Assembly (NCBI RefSeq): GCF_010183535.1
Contig: NC_071328.1
Location: forward strand, 8,680,001-8,744,000
From: Caenorhabditis remanei
Taxonomy: Eukaryota; Nematoda; Chromadorea; Rhabditida; Rhabditidae
Length of the DNA stretch: 64,000 bases
Direction of reading: 5' to 3'
The notes beneath the pieces are model-generated. The model had not been told where the DNA came from, made no database searches, and worked only from the letters and a program-made list of their open reading frames with translations. This document shows, one piece after another, positions 1 to 10,688 of this stretch. Each line of letters starts with the position of its first letter. Within the stretch, counting starts at the first letter, position 1. Made by a program: the position numbers and the translations under genes.

Positions 1-1679
1 ATGTGGATAAGCAACATGATTAAGCTGATGAACTTTTTGACAGTGTAGAACAAGGAATACTCGTATAGTCTCTATGTTTGCACATGAGTAGAATAAGAGT
101 CTAAGTTTGCAGTTGTCCTTTACTAAAAAAAACCCCTTTATATACAGTATGTACGAACCATCACAAAGGGGCCATAATTTTCTTTGGCTGCCACTCTCGT
201 TTGATGATGTCTCCTGGAGTTTGATCTAAGCCGATTCACTGAGTGTTTTTGTGGTGGTTAGGGCCTTTTCGACTTGAAGTCATTTACTCATAGTGTATCG
301 ATAGTGGGCTTCATTGTTGTAAACTTCCACCTGCTAGATTGACGTCGGTAATATTGGTTCTAGATTGAAAGAAGAATAAAAAGTATTGATGAAATAGTGG
401 TCTGCCAAAAAACCATGGTGCTTACAGAAGAGAAGCCGCAACAGAAAATGATAACCTCATTTTAAATTACAGTTTGTATAACAGAAGGTGTTTTTAGTTT
501 GTCTTGATTCTCTTTATTCATCTGATAGCATTCAAAACTGATCATGGCCAAGAACTTTCTTACCAACTTAATATAATCTTTGGGTTCGAATCTAGTTTCG
601 AGTTTTCATTAGTTTTGATTAATTCAAGTTTTGTGGAAAGTACACGAATGTTGTTTTGTTTTTACACGTAGGATGGTCTTCAATCCGGTTGTCCTACAAG
701 ATTTTTCAACCGATAGATCAAAAGTCCCATTCTGGAATCACAGATTCAAGAAACCTGTTTTTCATATTTTGGAGCGGTACGCGTCAAAAGCGAAATGAAT
801 GCAGAAATATTCAATACTCAACGTTTCGTTTCTCTTCTACACTCCGATTCGTTCAGCGAATTTAGTAGATTTTATCTGGTTCGTCGGGATGTATCCAAAC
901 GAAGAGTCAATTGTTCAAATGGCAAGATCCGCTCTTTTGTAAATATATGGGACCAGGTTTCGGTATAACTAGAGAATCAAGACGATAGAAGTTGAAGATT
1001 CAGACAAATATAATCTCGAACATCCAAAAAGTTTTAAAAGAATCCTAGTCGAGAAGTAGTTTGAGATTAGGAATCACACAGACAAATCACTTTCCAGCGT
1101 TTTCTACCGAACTATTTAGAAGTTCTTCAGTGAGAAAGATTCCCCATAACTGAAACAAAGTATCCATCCAATCGGCTCAGTTGATAGTTCTACATTAGAA
1201 AATTCACTCAAAAAGTAGCCGCTATTCAGAACTTCTCTATTTTGGAAATGGCAGGTACTTCAAACTCATTTTAAGCATTTGCATCGTCATACTGCTGACA
1301 TCTCTCATTACGGGTCATTTCACCCACGTAACCTGTGTACGATTGAAATCTCTCAAAACCAACAAAAAATTTGCTTCCGCGCTTCCTTCCGTGAGACAGA
1401 AACTTCGATAACAATCGTTTCACTATTCTCAATTTCTGATTCAAGTACATACAGATGAATATCAGATTCCCGGAGGAATGAAATAGACAAAACGAATCGA
1501 ATAGATGTCTGTGACCTGTTTTTGTTTCAAGACTATATCGAACGATTATTCGAACTGGATAACATAAATATTTTTTTTTCATGAAACTTGGGTTTGTGTT
1601 TTGGAATTGAAACGGGAGATGCATTACCGGCACTAGATTAGTATTCCAAGTAGACATAGATCTCTGGAAACAAAATTAA
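1..1679. other. 5' flank; possible decayed GT92 exons
   Basis: I could not assemble a confident gene here. On the plus strand there are short protein-like stretches in different frames. Around 670-795 an open stretch hits a stop near 796-798. Around 797-970 another is open in a shifted frame. From about 1190 to 1400 there is a hydrophobic stretch that looks like a signal anchor (about 1250-1315) but has no in-frame ATG. They lie directly upstream of the GT92 gene and could be its 5' exons or a decayed paralogue. The frames do not join through obvious GT/AG sites, so I make no model. Confidence 0.25.
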
Positions 1680-2779
1680 ATGACTTGTATGTTGATAACA
1701 ATGAATGAGTTATTTGAAGGACCAGTTCATAATCTGTCAATTTGTGTTGCTGCTTTCTATGGAAATGAGCCAAAATGGATACAAATCGCAGAGTTTATTG
1801 AGCATCACAAAATGGAAGGAGCCACGTTTTTCTATTTTCATATTGGCAACATTTCCAGTTACGACCGACGGATACTGGATGAATATCAAAAGTTAGTTTC
1901 AGAGATTAGGGTGTTCATGTTATTTTGACAACTTACAGTTCTGGTGACATTGAAGTCAAGGTGTTGCAAGAGAAGTACGAGAGACCATTCTATGCATGGC
2001 AGTTGATTGAGATTCAAGTGAGCTAGAAAATCGGAACATAACAGCGGATTCTATCTGATTCTATCGATTTTCTCTTCCAGGATTGCCACATGAGAAGTAA
2101 ATATCATTCTAAATGGACAGCTTTCATAGATATCGACGAGAGAATTCACACAACTGAAAAGAATAAAACATTCATTGACATATTGAATGAACTCGATGGA
2201 ACGAATGTTTCAGAAATCAAAATGCCTCACGTGAAAGTTGTGAAAAACGGAGAGACTCCACCAAAATACGAGAATTCTGAGCAGATAAAAAGGGAAATTT
2301 TTACAAGGAAATACACAAAAACGGCACCGCCAGCTTGGTTCGCATCGAAAGCAGTGATTAGGCCGGATAGGGTAAACAGCTGAAATTTCTTCCAAATGTA
2401 GAGATAATTTTCAGATAGGAATAATGTCAATTCATGAGGTGATAGCTTTGGAACCAGGATACAAAAGTATTGAAATGGATTCAGAAAAACTAACTTTCAG
2501 GTAACTTTGATTCTGAGAAAAGAAAAAAAATCATAATCCATTTTCAGACACTACAAAGACACTCTCCATCGTGTTTCTGGCAATGATTGGGCTCAAAATG
2601 AAACAATATCCGACAATCCAATCTCTTCAGAATACACAGATTTATTGGCGAAAAAAGTGATTGAAAAAGTGAAATTTGTGTACGAGAAAGTGCCGGCGAA
2701 CTGCTCAACAATACCCGTGTACATGACTTCTTCAAGGTATTTTCCAGATCCTTGCGATAAAATGTTGTTGACTTGGTGA
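1680..2779 (+). CDS. GT92 (DUF23) family glycosyltransferase, 5' end uncertain
   Basis: Five exons: 1680-1891, 1939-2017, 2081-2371, 2415-2500 and 2548-2779, with all phases closing. The protein begins inside the usual start of the GT92 domain: SICVAAFYGNEPKWIQIAEF is the conserved opening motif, followed by EHHKMEGATFFYFHIG. The acidic metal/nucleotide-sugar motif is seen as FIDIDERIH near residue 110. GT92 enzymes transfer galactose in the secretory pathway, and the family is greatly expanded in Caenorhabditis. Family members normally have an N-terminal signal anchor and 60-120 more residues, which this model lacks. Either upstream exons were missed or the gene is 5'-truncated. An AATAAA signal lies at 2812-2817. 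The family call is firm; completeness and substrate are not known. Confidence 0.75.
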
Positions 2780-3930
2780 TAATTAATAGGATAAATTATT
2801 TGTTCTAGTGAAATAAATGTAGTGATTTCTTCCCCAGAAACTAGAATTCCCCACCGAACTACACACAGCTACAGTATGACATGAAAATAATCGAAAGGAA
2901 AAAATACAAATTATTTATTCGATGAAACGATTATATATCTCACAATGGAATAAATTGGATTAAAAGTCGGAAAAATAGTTGAGTTAAATATGGGAAAAAG
3001 GGTAATGAATTAATAAATGTCGAGAGAAGGAGAAAGGAGAGAAAGTAAAAGAAGAATACGGGACGAAATTCAAATTTTGTACTTGGGAAAAAACATAAAT
3101 ATGGAAAAGAGAGAAGGAATTGGGCAAGAAATTTTTGTTCTTTTTTAACTTTTGAATCTTTAATTTTTTGGGTTTTCTTCTTATGAATGTTTTTGTATAT
3201 TTGTATTTTGTATTTTTTTTTCAATTTTCAAGATTTTTTATCAAAAAAATGTTCAAAACTCCGAATTTGTTTTTTCTTTGTTATTTTTGAAAAAATTAAT
3301 AAGGTTATGAAAAAAAAATTTTTTTTTCAAATTTTTGAAATATGCAAAAGATCATTTGGGTTTTTTAAATTTTTATTTTTTTATTTTATTTTTTTTGAAG
3401 CAGGTTTAAATAGAATCGTTGAAACTTTTTGGGATTTTCTTTTTTATAAGTTTTTAGGGTTTTCTGGTTTTTTTTTCTATGAAATTTTCTTTTAGACATG
3501 AGAGGAAGCAATAGTATTTTGGAATTACAGTAGTATCCTTGGATATTGGATATATTCAAATACTCTCCAATTTGCTAAATATCAGAGAATCGTTCTAACA
3601 CGAATCATATTTTCAATGGTAAAAGATAATATCACAACGTAGAAAATGGGAGAAAATCGAGAGTAAGGGTGCGGCGATGAAGATGGATAACGGGCCAGTC
3701 TGAAAAAAATTCATAATTGTTTTGCAATGTTGAGATATTCAGATGAGACTTCAAGACTTGCTTGAAATTTTAAAAATTGCGTCGAAAAGATAAAATCTTG
3801 AAACAAAGAATCAGAATCGTAATTTGTATGATTTCATTCATGCTTCCATATATTCAAACATGCGAGAAACAAACGAATTATTCTAGATCTATAGACTCGG
3901 GGGACACACCGAGACCTTCAGGAGTCTCAC
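2780..3930. other. Intergenic, A/T-homopolymer rich
   Basis: No gene is supported. About 3120-3500 is dominated by long T and A runs, which create spurious Phe/Lys/Ile-rich open frames on both strands. The segment separates the plus-strand GT92 gene from the 3' end of the minus-strand gene that follows. Confidence 0.6.
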
Positions 3931-5294
3931 CTAGTTTTGATTTTCCATGAGAAGAGCAGTGTAATCTGGTGGGTTTGGATTCTTCTCATCAGTGAAACCA
4001 TAGCGTGTTTTCTCTTTATTCTCTTTCGGCATAATCAATCCGGCATCAAGAGCAGCTTGATAGATTGTAGCCCCATGTTTCTTGGCTTTTTTCTTTTCTT
4101 TCTTTGGTTTTGGTGGCACGTAGTCATATCCCATTTCCATTGCAATTTCGACTGCTTCTTCATCAATTGGTGGGGTTCCAATGAAGTTTGATTCCATTTC
4201 CAAACGAAGGTAAATGCAAATTCCTGCGACGAAGTGTCTACCGTCTTTCAGATTGTACCAGGTGACCTGAAGTGAACTTCTAACAATCTGTATTTTCTTC
4301 GATTCCTCTTTTTCAATTTCTTCTAGAGTTCAACAGACACTGTAATTACCGATGTATGGACTACTGTGAAGCTTGATATCATCTTGACAAGAAAACTTGA
4401 AATTATCTTATAATTACCTGAGCACGTTCAGTGATCATCTGATAGGTCAAGAAGCTGTCCTTAAGCTTTCCCTCTTTTGGACTGAACTCTTGGAAAGTAG
4501 TTCCACAAGTGAATCCTTCACGTGGAACCCAAAGAGAGCAGAGGTTCTGTGGAATCTCAGCGGAATGATTAGGAAAGTTCTCACGAAGGAAAGTCTTGCA
4601 CCAGTCAAGGTCGAATTCTTCACTATAACGAATATCCTCTGGTCCAATGATGAAAGTGAAGTCAGGATGATTGATTTGGGTAAGGCTGCTCAGTTTCTTC
4701 TCGACTGGATAACGACGGAATCGATGGAAACGAGAAGTACGACAGAATCGATGAGCACAACGGGATAGCTGGAACGTGAGAATGAGTGTTGTGAAGAAAG
4801 AAAATTAATTCAGAATTTTTGATGAATTGTTGGATAATTGATAGAAGATGGAAAAAAGACCGATGAACATGACTAAAAAAACAAATGACAGTCAATTTGA
4901 AAAATGAGATTGTGAGAAAAGAAACATCTGAAAACAACGCAGTTATGTTTATTCTTACCATAGTTGTCAAGGCCCGGCCCGGGCCCAGACGGGCCGGGCC
5001 GTGCTTTGTTAGCGAAATCAGGTCTCGGTCCAATTTTTTGAATTTTTTCGCGAAAAAGTCAAATTTTCGACTATCATTCAGAATTAGAAGAAATTCTGAA
5101 AAATAGTAAAAAAAGGTCACATTTTCGATGAAAAAATGAAAAAATTTCGAAAAAAAATTGGAAAAAAGGGTCATTTTTTGAAGCCGGGCCTTGACAACTA
5201 TGATTCTTACCATAATTCCCAAAATGAAGCAAAAGAAGTAGAACGCGATAGTACCACGACAGAACGGATTGAATTCCTCCGACATGGTATCCAT
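3931..5294 (-). CDS. Unrecognised single-pass membrane protein
   Basis: Three exons on the minus strand: 5294-5211, 4768-4418 and 4266-3931, giving about 256 aa with phase-0 junctions. The N-terminus is short and acidic (MDTMSEEFNPFCRG), followed by one hydrophobic helix at about residues 14-28. A soluble part of about 225 residues with a few cysteines comes next, then a very basic PPKPKKEKKKAKK stretch and a hydrophilic tail ending in ENQN. I do not recognise the family and assign no function. The ATG lies just behind a TTTTCAG acceptor, so trans-splicing or a 5' UTR intron is likely. Intron 1 carries a 244-bp hAT-type MITE that duplicated the splice donor. If the downstream donor copy were used, the protein would gain 84 residues. 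Confidence 0.7.
4959..5202. mobile_element. hAT-type MITE inserted at a splice donor
   Basis: This 244-bp non-autonomous element has perfect 20-bp terminal inverted repeats, CATAGTTGTCAAGGCCCGGC at 4959-4978 and its complement at 5183-5202. It is flanked by an 8-bp target duplication, ATTCTTAC, at 4951-4958 and 5203-5210. An 8-bp duplication is diagnostic of the hAT superfamily. The interior is not coding for a transposase. It lies in intron 1 of the minus-strand gene, and the duplicated octamer is that intron's donor, GTAAGAAT read on the minus strand. Confidence 0.85.
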
Positions 5295-6470
5295 AGCGAT
5301 CGGAAGATACGAGTGGTTTACCCTGAAAATTTTTAAAGATCTAGAGACATCCAGAGATAGAAAAACTGAGAAAAAGAAAGGTGAATGAGTTCGAGATTTC
5401 ACAAATCATCACTAAAAAGAAGAAGAGACTGCGCTGTCCATCGTTCTTTTAATTCTGTGCTCTCAACACGCCGTCGACTTGCATTCCGTTTCCCTTATGA
5501 ACTCCACCAAAGAACTCCAAAAGGAGCACATAACACACAAAAACACACTCTCTAACGTCAATCAGCAGCCGCCGAAATGAGAAAATGCAAAATCGAAGTG
5601 AAGCTGTTTGGGAAGGGGGGCTCACACTCCTGCCAAAAAATACTTGTGAAGGAGAATGTTGAGAGAAGGCAGAGGCACATTTATAGAGCCGCAGAGGAGA
5701 AAGGGGCGGGGCTTCCTCATGGAGTCAGAGCATACAATTAAGAGTAAGATCAGAACATATATCACGTGGGCAAGAAGAGGAAATTGAGCAGAATAACATT
5801 TCTTCAAACGAGAAGAAACGGAGGGCAACGTGGCAGAAACAGAAGGAAAACGAATGGACGGATCAAGAAAAAGAAAGAGAGAAAGGAAATTAAACAATTC
5901 GGAATGACGAATAATGAAGAATTGAACATTTTAATATATTCTGTCACGATAAGACCTTTCCAAAAACATCATTTCTCGTGAGTATTTTAGTTTATGAACT
6001 CTAAATGGAATTCGATGGTGGAGGATGATGGATACATCAAGGTCCAACTACAGTAACTGTGAAATGTTTGAAAATAAACCAATTGAATCAACTTGCTTCG
6101 AACTCTTCGTGAATTATTAGAATTCAATAAACATCAGAATGTAATAATTCTCATGAACTATGCTCTTCTGGTTCGTGTTTATCAGTTGACGAGTTGTGGA
6201 TATTGCAAACAATTTTAGAAGCACTTATGTACGATTTCAGCCTTTCAGAATGAAAATTTCCCGAAACTTACATTGAAAAAATCAAATTTTCAACTGAAAA
6301 TCAAAAAAAAAAATTAATTTCAGAATCACTATTTCGAAGTTTCGAAGTTACTTTGTCTATGGAAGAACGACTACACATCTTTTGATTTTAACGTTCATTG
6401 AACCCATACTCCTATCTAAAAATAGTTTTAAAAATTTTATTAGTCGCATGATTCGTGACTTTTCTGTTTG
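5295..6470. other. Intergenic, with probable upstream region of the minus-strand gene
   Basis: No coding exons found. 5400-5700 is relatively GC-rich and precedes the minus-strand gene ending at 5294; it contains a TATA-like motif on the minus strand. 5700-6470 is AT-rich with no recognisable structure. Confidence 0.5.
5680..5685 (-). promoter_or_regulatory. TATA-like box, candidate promoter
   Basis: TATAAA reads on the minus strand within a GC-rich setting (GCGGCTCTATAAATGTGCC), about 390 nt upstream of the ATG at 5294. The spacing leaves room for an outron or a 5' UTR intron ending at the TTTTCAG next to the ATG. Motif and position only. Confidence 0.3.
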
Positions 6471-6478
6471 GTTCCTCG

Positions 6479-7073
6479 CAGTGTGAATTTCCGGAACGTT
6501 TCGGTAAAATTTACCGGTAAATTTACCGGTAAATTTACCGGAAAATTACCGGTAAATTTACCGTTAAATTTACCGGAAAATTACCGGTAAATTTACCGGT
6601 AAAATTTTCCGGTAAATTTCCGGTAAATTACCGGTAAATTTTCCGGTAAATTTATCGGTAAATTTTCCGGTAAATTATCGGTAAATATTTACCGGTAATT
6701 TACCGGTAAATTTTTACCAAAAAAATTTACCGAAACGCCCATTTACCGGTAAATTACCGGTAAATGAAATGAAATTAATATTTTTGGATTTATTTTTACG
6801 TGTGAAAAATTCCAAATATTTTTACACGTCATCTGACCTTTCACGCGCCCTGTTTAATTTATCGCCGGAATTTACCGGTAAATTTACCGGTTTTACCGAA
6901 TTTACCGGTAATTTACCGGTAAATTTCAACTAGATTTACCGGTAAATTACCGGTAAATTCGGTAAATACCGGAAATTTACCGGTAAATTTTCGGTAAATT
7001 TTTACCGGTAAATTACCGGTAAATTACCGGAAAGCGCATTTACCGGAAAGTAATTATCGGTAAGCACACACTG
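6479..7073. mobile_element. hAT-type MITE made of TTTACCGGTAAA palindromes
   Basis: The 595-bp element starts CAGTGTG and ends CACACTG, and is flanked by the 8-bp duplication GTTCCTCG at 6471-6478 and 7074-7081. CAG...CTG ends plus 8-bp duplications fit hAT. Internally it is an irregular array of the palindrome TTTACCGGTAAA and variants in both orientations (about 6500-6760 and 6865-7060). A short unique core lies at about 6765-6860. There is no open reading frame. Confidence 0.75.
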
Positions 7074-7081
7074 GTTCCTCG

Positions 7082-7943
7082 ACCTTTCCTGAAATAAATT
7101 CGAATAACTAAATCCTTCCTGTTCATAAAATGAACTCACTGATCAGAGAAACCGCGACGAGTCCACGGCGGACTTTATCACATAGTATCCGAAGTAAAAA
7201 GTTACCTCTTCGAAAAATGTTACAGAACACCAAAAAATCATGTTAAATTTACAAAAATCTTAGATCTTGAACCATCTGGAAAACTAAAAAAAAAAGAAAA
7301 GTTGTCATTGCTAAACGTAAAAACTTTCGAATTCTCAAGTGACGTGTTTTATGATTTCATTCGAAAAACATTTATGTTTCATATTGCAAAGTTATACTAA
7401 TCTCTCCGGATGGAATTTCCTTTTCTCTATTGTTTTTAAATTTTATGGTTTTCTATTGTTTTCTTTCTAATTGCCACAGAACTCTATTACCTGAATACTA
7501 ATCTGATAATATGTTCTCATGATCTGGGCTTTCGTGGTTTCATGACACCGTTTCTCAGAACTTGAAATATATAATTTCTCATATCCTCATTTCTATATCT
7601 CATCGCTCATTCTTTTCATTTTGTTCTTTGAAAACATATATTGCGGTCTCTCAAGAAGGCATAAAATGTCTATACAGACAGACCTCACTAATTGTTTTTG
7701 TGGCACCGTACCAAGCCGTGCCTAGCCCTGTCTTGTCTGACATCTTTCCGTTGTTATATGTCATTCTTTTCTAAATTTTTTATTCAAAAACATAACGAAT
7801 ATTTTCTATCAAAAAAAAAATAAAAAAGAAAGTAAGCGAGTCATTCTACGAATTCAACTGTACGAATCGCTACTTTAAAAGGCAGACAGACCGTCTTATT
7901 CTTTTTTCTTTATTCTGACTGCTGTTGCTAATCTAAAGCTATC
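7082..7943. other. Intergenic / 5' flank of the HSD gene
   Basis: No coding segment supported. The last 100 bp contain a TTTAAAAG motif near 7873-7880 that could serve as a TATA-like element for the plus-strand gene starting at 7944. Confidence 0.4.
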
Positions 7944-9873
7944 ATGAAGCGTATGTCCCTTCGTTTAAAAAATAAACTTGTGAGGACTGTGTCCAAGTTG
8001 TCTCTTGATGAACGTATTTGTCCCGATTCAACAGGAAACTTTGATCTCCAGAACAGTTTGTTTTATTCGTAATCCAGTGAGAACTTTCACTTTTTCAGAA
8101 AAAGAATCGGAACCAGAGCCAACTTCAGTAACCGATGATGAAGAAGAAGATGAAGAAGGAGAACCGAAAAAGATTTGGAAAGTTATGATAACTGGAGGTG
8201 CCGGACATCTTGCTATTTGTCTCGTTGAGAAAATACTCGAAATGGCTGAAAGAGACATAGCAGAGGGTGTGAAGAGTGATTCTGAAGAGCATTTCGAAAG
8301 AATTCTTCCATTCTTTGAACATCTTGACAGAGTTCGTAAATTGGAGAAAACCAAGAAGGAAGATATTATCAGTACTCGTATTTCTGATTATCTTCAGATT
8401 ATTCTGATTGATTTGGCGGATCCAGAGGAGGGTTCGCTGAACCCTTTTTGTGCATTTGCTCAAGTAACTAATGTTTTTCTCTTCCTTTCATTTCATCGAA
8501 CTTTTCAGGGTTCTTTTGCCGACGAAAACTTTATGAAACCCCTACTGGAGAATGTAACAACAATATTCCATTTGGCTGCAGTTGGTATGACAGGGAGGTT
8601 TGCTGTAAGTCTCGATCTCTCTTACTTTCGTTCATTCCAACTTGTTTTATTCTAGCGAGACCGTGAATCATGCATGCAAATCAACTCAGTTGGCACCATG
8701 AATCTCCTTTCGTGGGCCAGAGATAAAGGAGTGAAACAATTCATATATACTTCTTCAGTTGGCGTCGTTTTTGGTGGAGAACCACTTATAAATTTTAAAG
8801 AATCAGACAGAGATCATACTGAAAATGTGTGTGTTTTTACTTTGTTTCGTTCACAAACCCGTCTTTTCAGTTCTTTAATTTCTACTGTGAATCCAAAGCT
8901 CATGCTGAGAACATTGTTCGCCAGGCCTCCTATGAAAACATGAAAACTAGTGTTCTTCGTTTCAGTGGAATCTATGGTGTCGGAGAGAAAAGAGTTACGG
9001 AGCGCGTTATTGTAAGAGATACCTTCCAGAGAAGATCTAGAAACAACTTGAATTTAAATTTAGAACTTCATGAAAACTGGATGGTGGATTGCCGTTTTCA
9101 AGTCGAATGGAGTTGAGGCACAAACACAGTTATCGTCAGTTGATAACTGTGTTCAAGGACTCATCAAGGCAGAATTAGCTCTTCGTCATAAAGATTCTAA
9201 GAATGGACAAGTTAGTGAAATATATCAAACGCCTCCATTCTGATGAATAATTCAAACACATTTCAGATCTACAATATCGTAGACCGAAATCCAGTTGGCA
9301 CATTCTCTTTCTGGGCTCCAGTTGATCAGGCTCTCGGTTTCCCGAAACAGAAGCTCACACTTCCTCCAATAGTTCTTCGCGTGTTGGCGAGATTCGTTCA
9401 ATCGTCGTCTGATTTTTTCGGCGTAGAACCTTTTTTCACTGTATTCGAAGTTGAACTTCTGTTGGTCACCACTACGTTCAGTACTGCGAGAGCCGTAAGA
9501 GAATTGGGATATGACCCATATCCGAGTGCTATTCCAGCAGTAAGTTTCGGTTGATTTCTCTCTTGAAATAAAATAATATAAGTATCTCGATATCATGAGA
9601 TTACAGATCTGCAGAAGATATGCAAGCAGTGAAGCATCTGCAACATTTGAACAAGAACGAGCTGGACGTGCCAATAATTTTCTCAAGAAAATGGCACTCA
9701 TTGTTCTTGTCGGGCATGCGGTCCTCTATATTTCATATTTCTTTGTCTGCTATATTCTACTCGCAATTTATTATATTGTCCATGCAATCGGTTACTGCTT
9801 GTGGGCTTCAATCCAAGTCTTCTTCGCTGCGATCCACTTTTTCTGGAGATGTATCTCAACTTTCTTTTATTAA
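7944..9873 (+). CDS. 3-beta-hydroxysteroid dehydrogenase/isomerase-like SDR
   Basis: Eight exons: 7944-8013, 8099-8463, 8509-8604, 8656-8826, 8871-9011, 9064-9210, 9267-9539 and 9607-9873, about 509 aa. The extended SDR fold is clear. A glycine-rich NAD(P) loop, ITGGAGHLA, is at about residues 54-62, with A where many members have the last G. FHLAAVG follows, and the catalytic YxxxK is YCESKAHAE at Y239/K243. Family members act on the 3-beta-hydroxyl or C4 of sterols, usually at the ER membrane. Two features are unusual: a highly acidic stretch before the SDR fold (residues 26-46) and a strongly hydrophobic C-terminal region of about 60 residues that probably forms hairpin membrane segments. 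In C. elegans, hsd-1 lies next to lagr-1; here a ceramide synthase is about 47 kb away. Exon 1 is the least certain part. Confidence 0.85.
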
Positions 9874-10688
9874 AATTTCGGATTTTCATGAATCAAAAAC
9901 TGTTTTTAAAACTCACAACTGTTCTACTTTTCGATTCGATTCTCTTCTCTTTCTAGAATTCTCTTCTATTCGTCTTTCCGTTTTCAGCGCTTTCATTATT
10001 ATGTTTCTCCAGATCTCTACAATTTCTCTCCTGTCTTCTCTTTTCCCAAAAAAACATCAACTTCTTTCTCTGTCTCTTTCTTTCAATATTTTCTTATTTT
10101 CTTCTTCTGTTTGAACACTTTCTTCCTCACTTGAAAAAAAATGAATTCGATCCCACATTCTAAACTTTTAATAAATAATTATCCACAGATGTCTTTCGTA
10201 TAAAACCGTTTCCAATAACTGGGAGCAACTTTCGGATCTCATTATTGAATTTCAGGGAAAATATTTTTGCAATTTGATTCGAAAAATGAGCTTGAGCGCT
10301 ACAGTTGAACCGACATTCTTGATGATCCCTTCTTTCTTTTTTTTGGAAAATGAAAGTTGAAGTGCAAATATCTTGTGTTATTTTTCATTTAAAACACAAT
10401 TTTTTCAAAAGAAAACCAAAAAACAACAAAGATGAGAGACCAATTATGTATGAGAGTAGCGGGAAAGAGAGAAAATAATATTTGATAAATTAAAAACGGA
10501 AAGGAAAACAATGATTTTAAAAATTTTGTGTTTTCGTAAAAACCTTCACAGAAAAATATTAAAGAGAAATGAGAATGGAGTATGTATATTAAAACCGTAT
10601 TGTATGAATAGAATTGGGGGTTGGAAGAAAAAAAGTTCAAGGCACGAATAAAACCGAGTGAGAGAAAAAAGTAAAAAGAATGAACAAT
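9874..10688. other. Convergent intergenic region
   Basis: This is the 3' flank of the HSD gene (+) and of taf-1 (-). It is pyrimidine-rich on the plus strand in the first 250 bp and AT-rich afterwards. An AATAAA-like run lies near 10169. No exons seen. Confidence 0.6.

Noticed and set aside
1271..1657. Minus-strand open frame of 128 codons
   Set aside because: No domain, composition typical of a shadow, and it lies opposite the possible plus-strand GT92 remnants.
3187..3495. Phe/Lys-rich open frames on both strands
   Set aside because: Produced by A and T homopolymers; no splice-consistent model and no family resemblance.
6500..7060. Possible CRISPR-like or satellite array
   Set aside because: Units are palindromic, irregularly spaced and in both orientations, inside transposon ends with target duplications; CRISPR arrays do not occur in nematode nuclei.
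9620..10114. Alternative frame for the last HSD exon, running 164 codons
   Set aside because: Incompatible with the phase of the preceding exon at its TTACAG acceptor and runs into pyrimidine-rich 3' flank.
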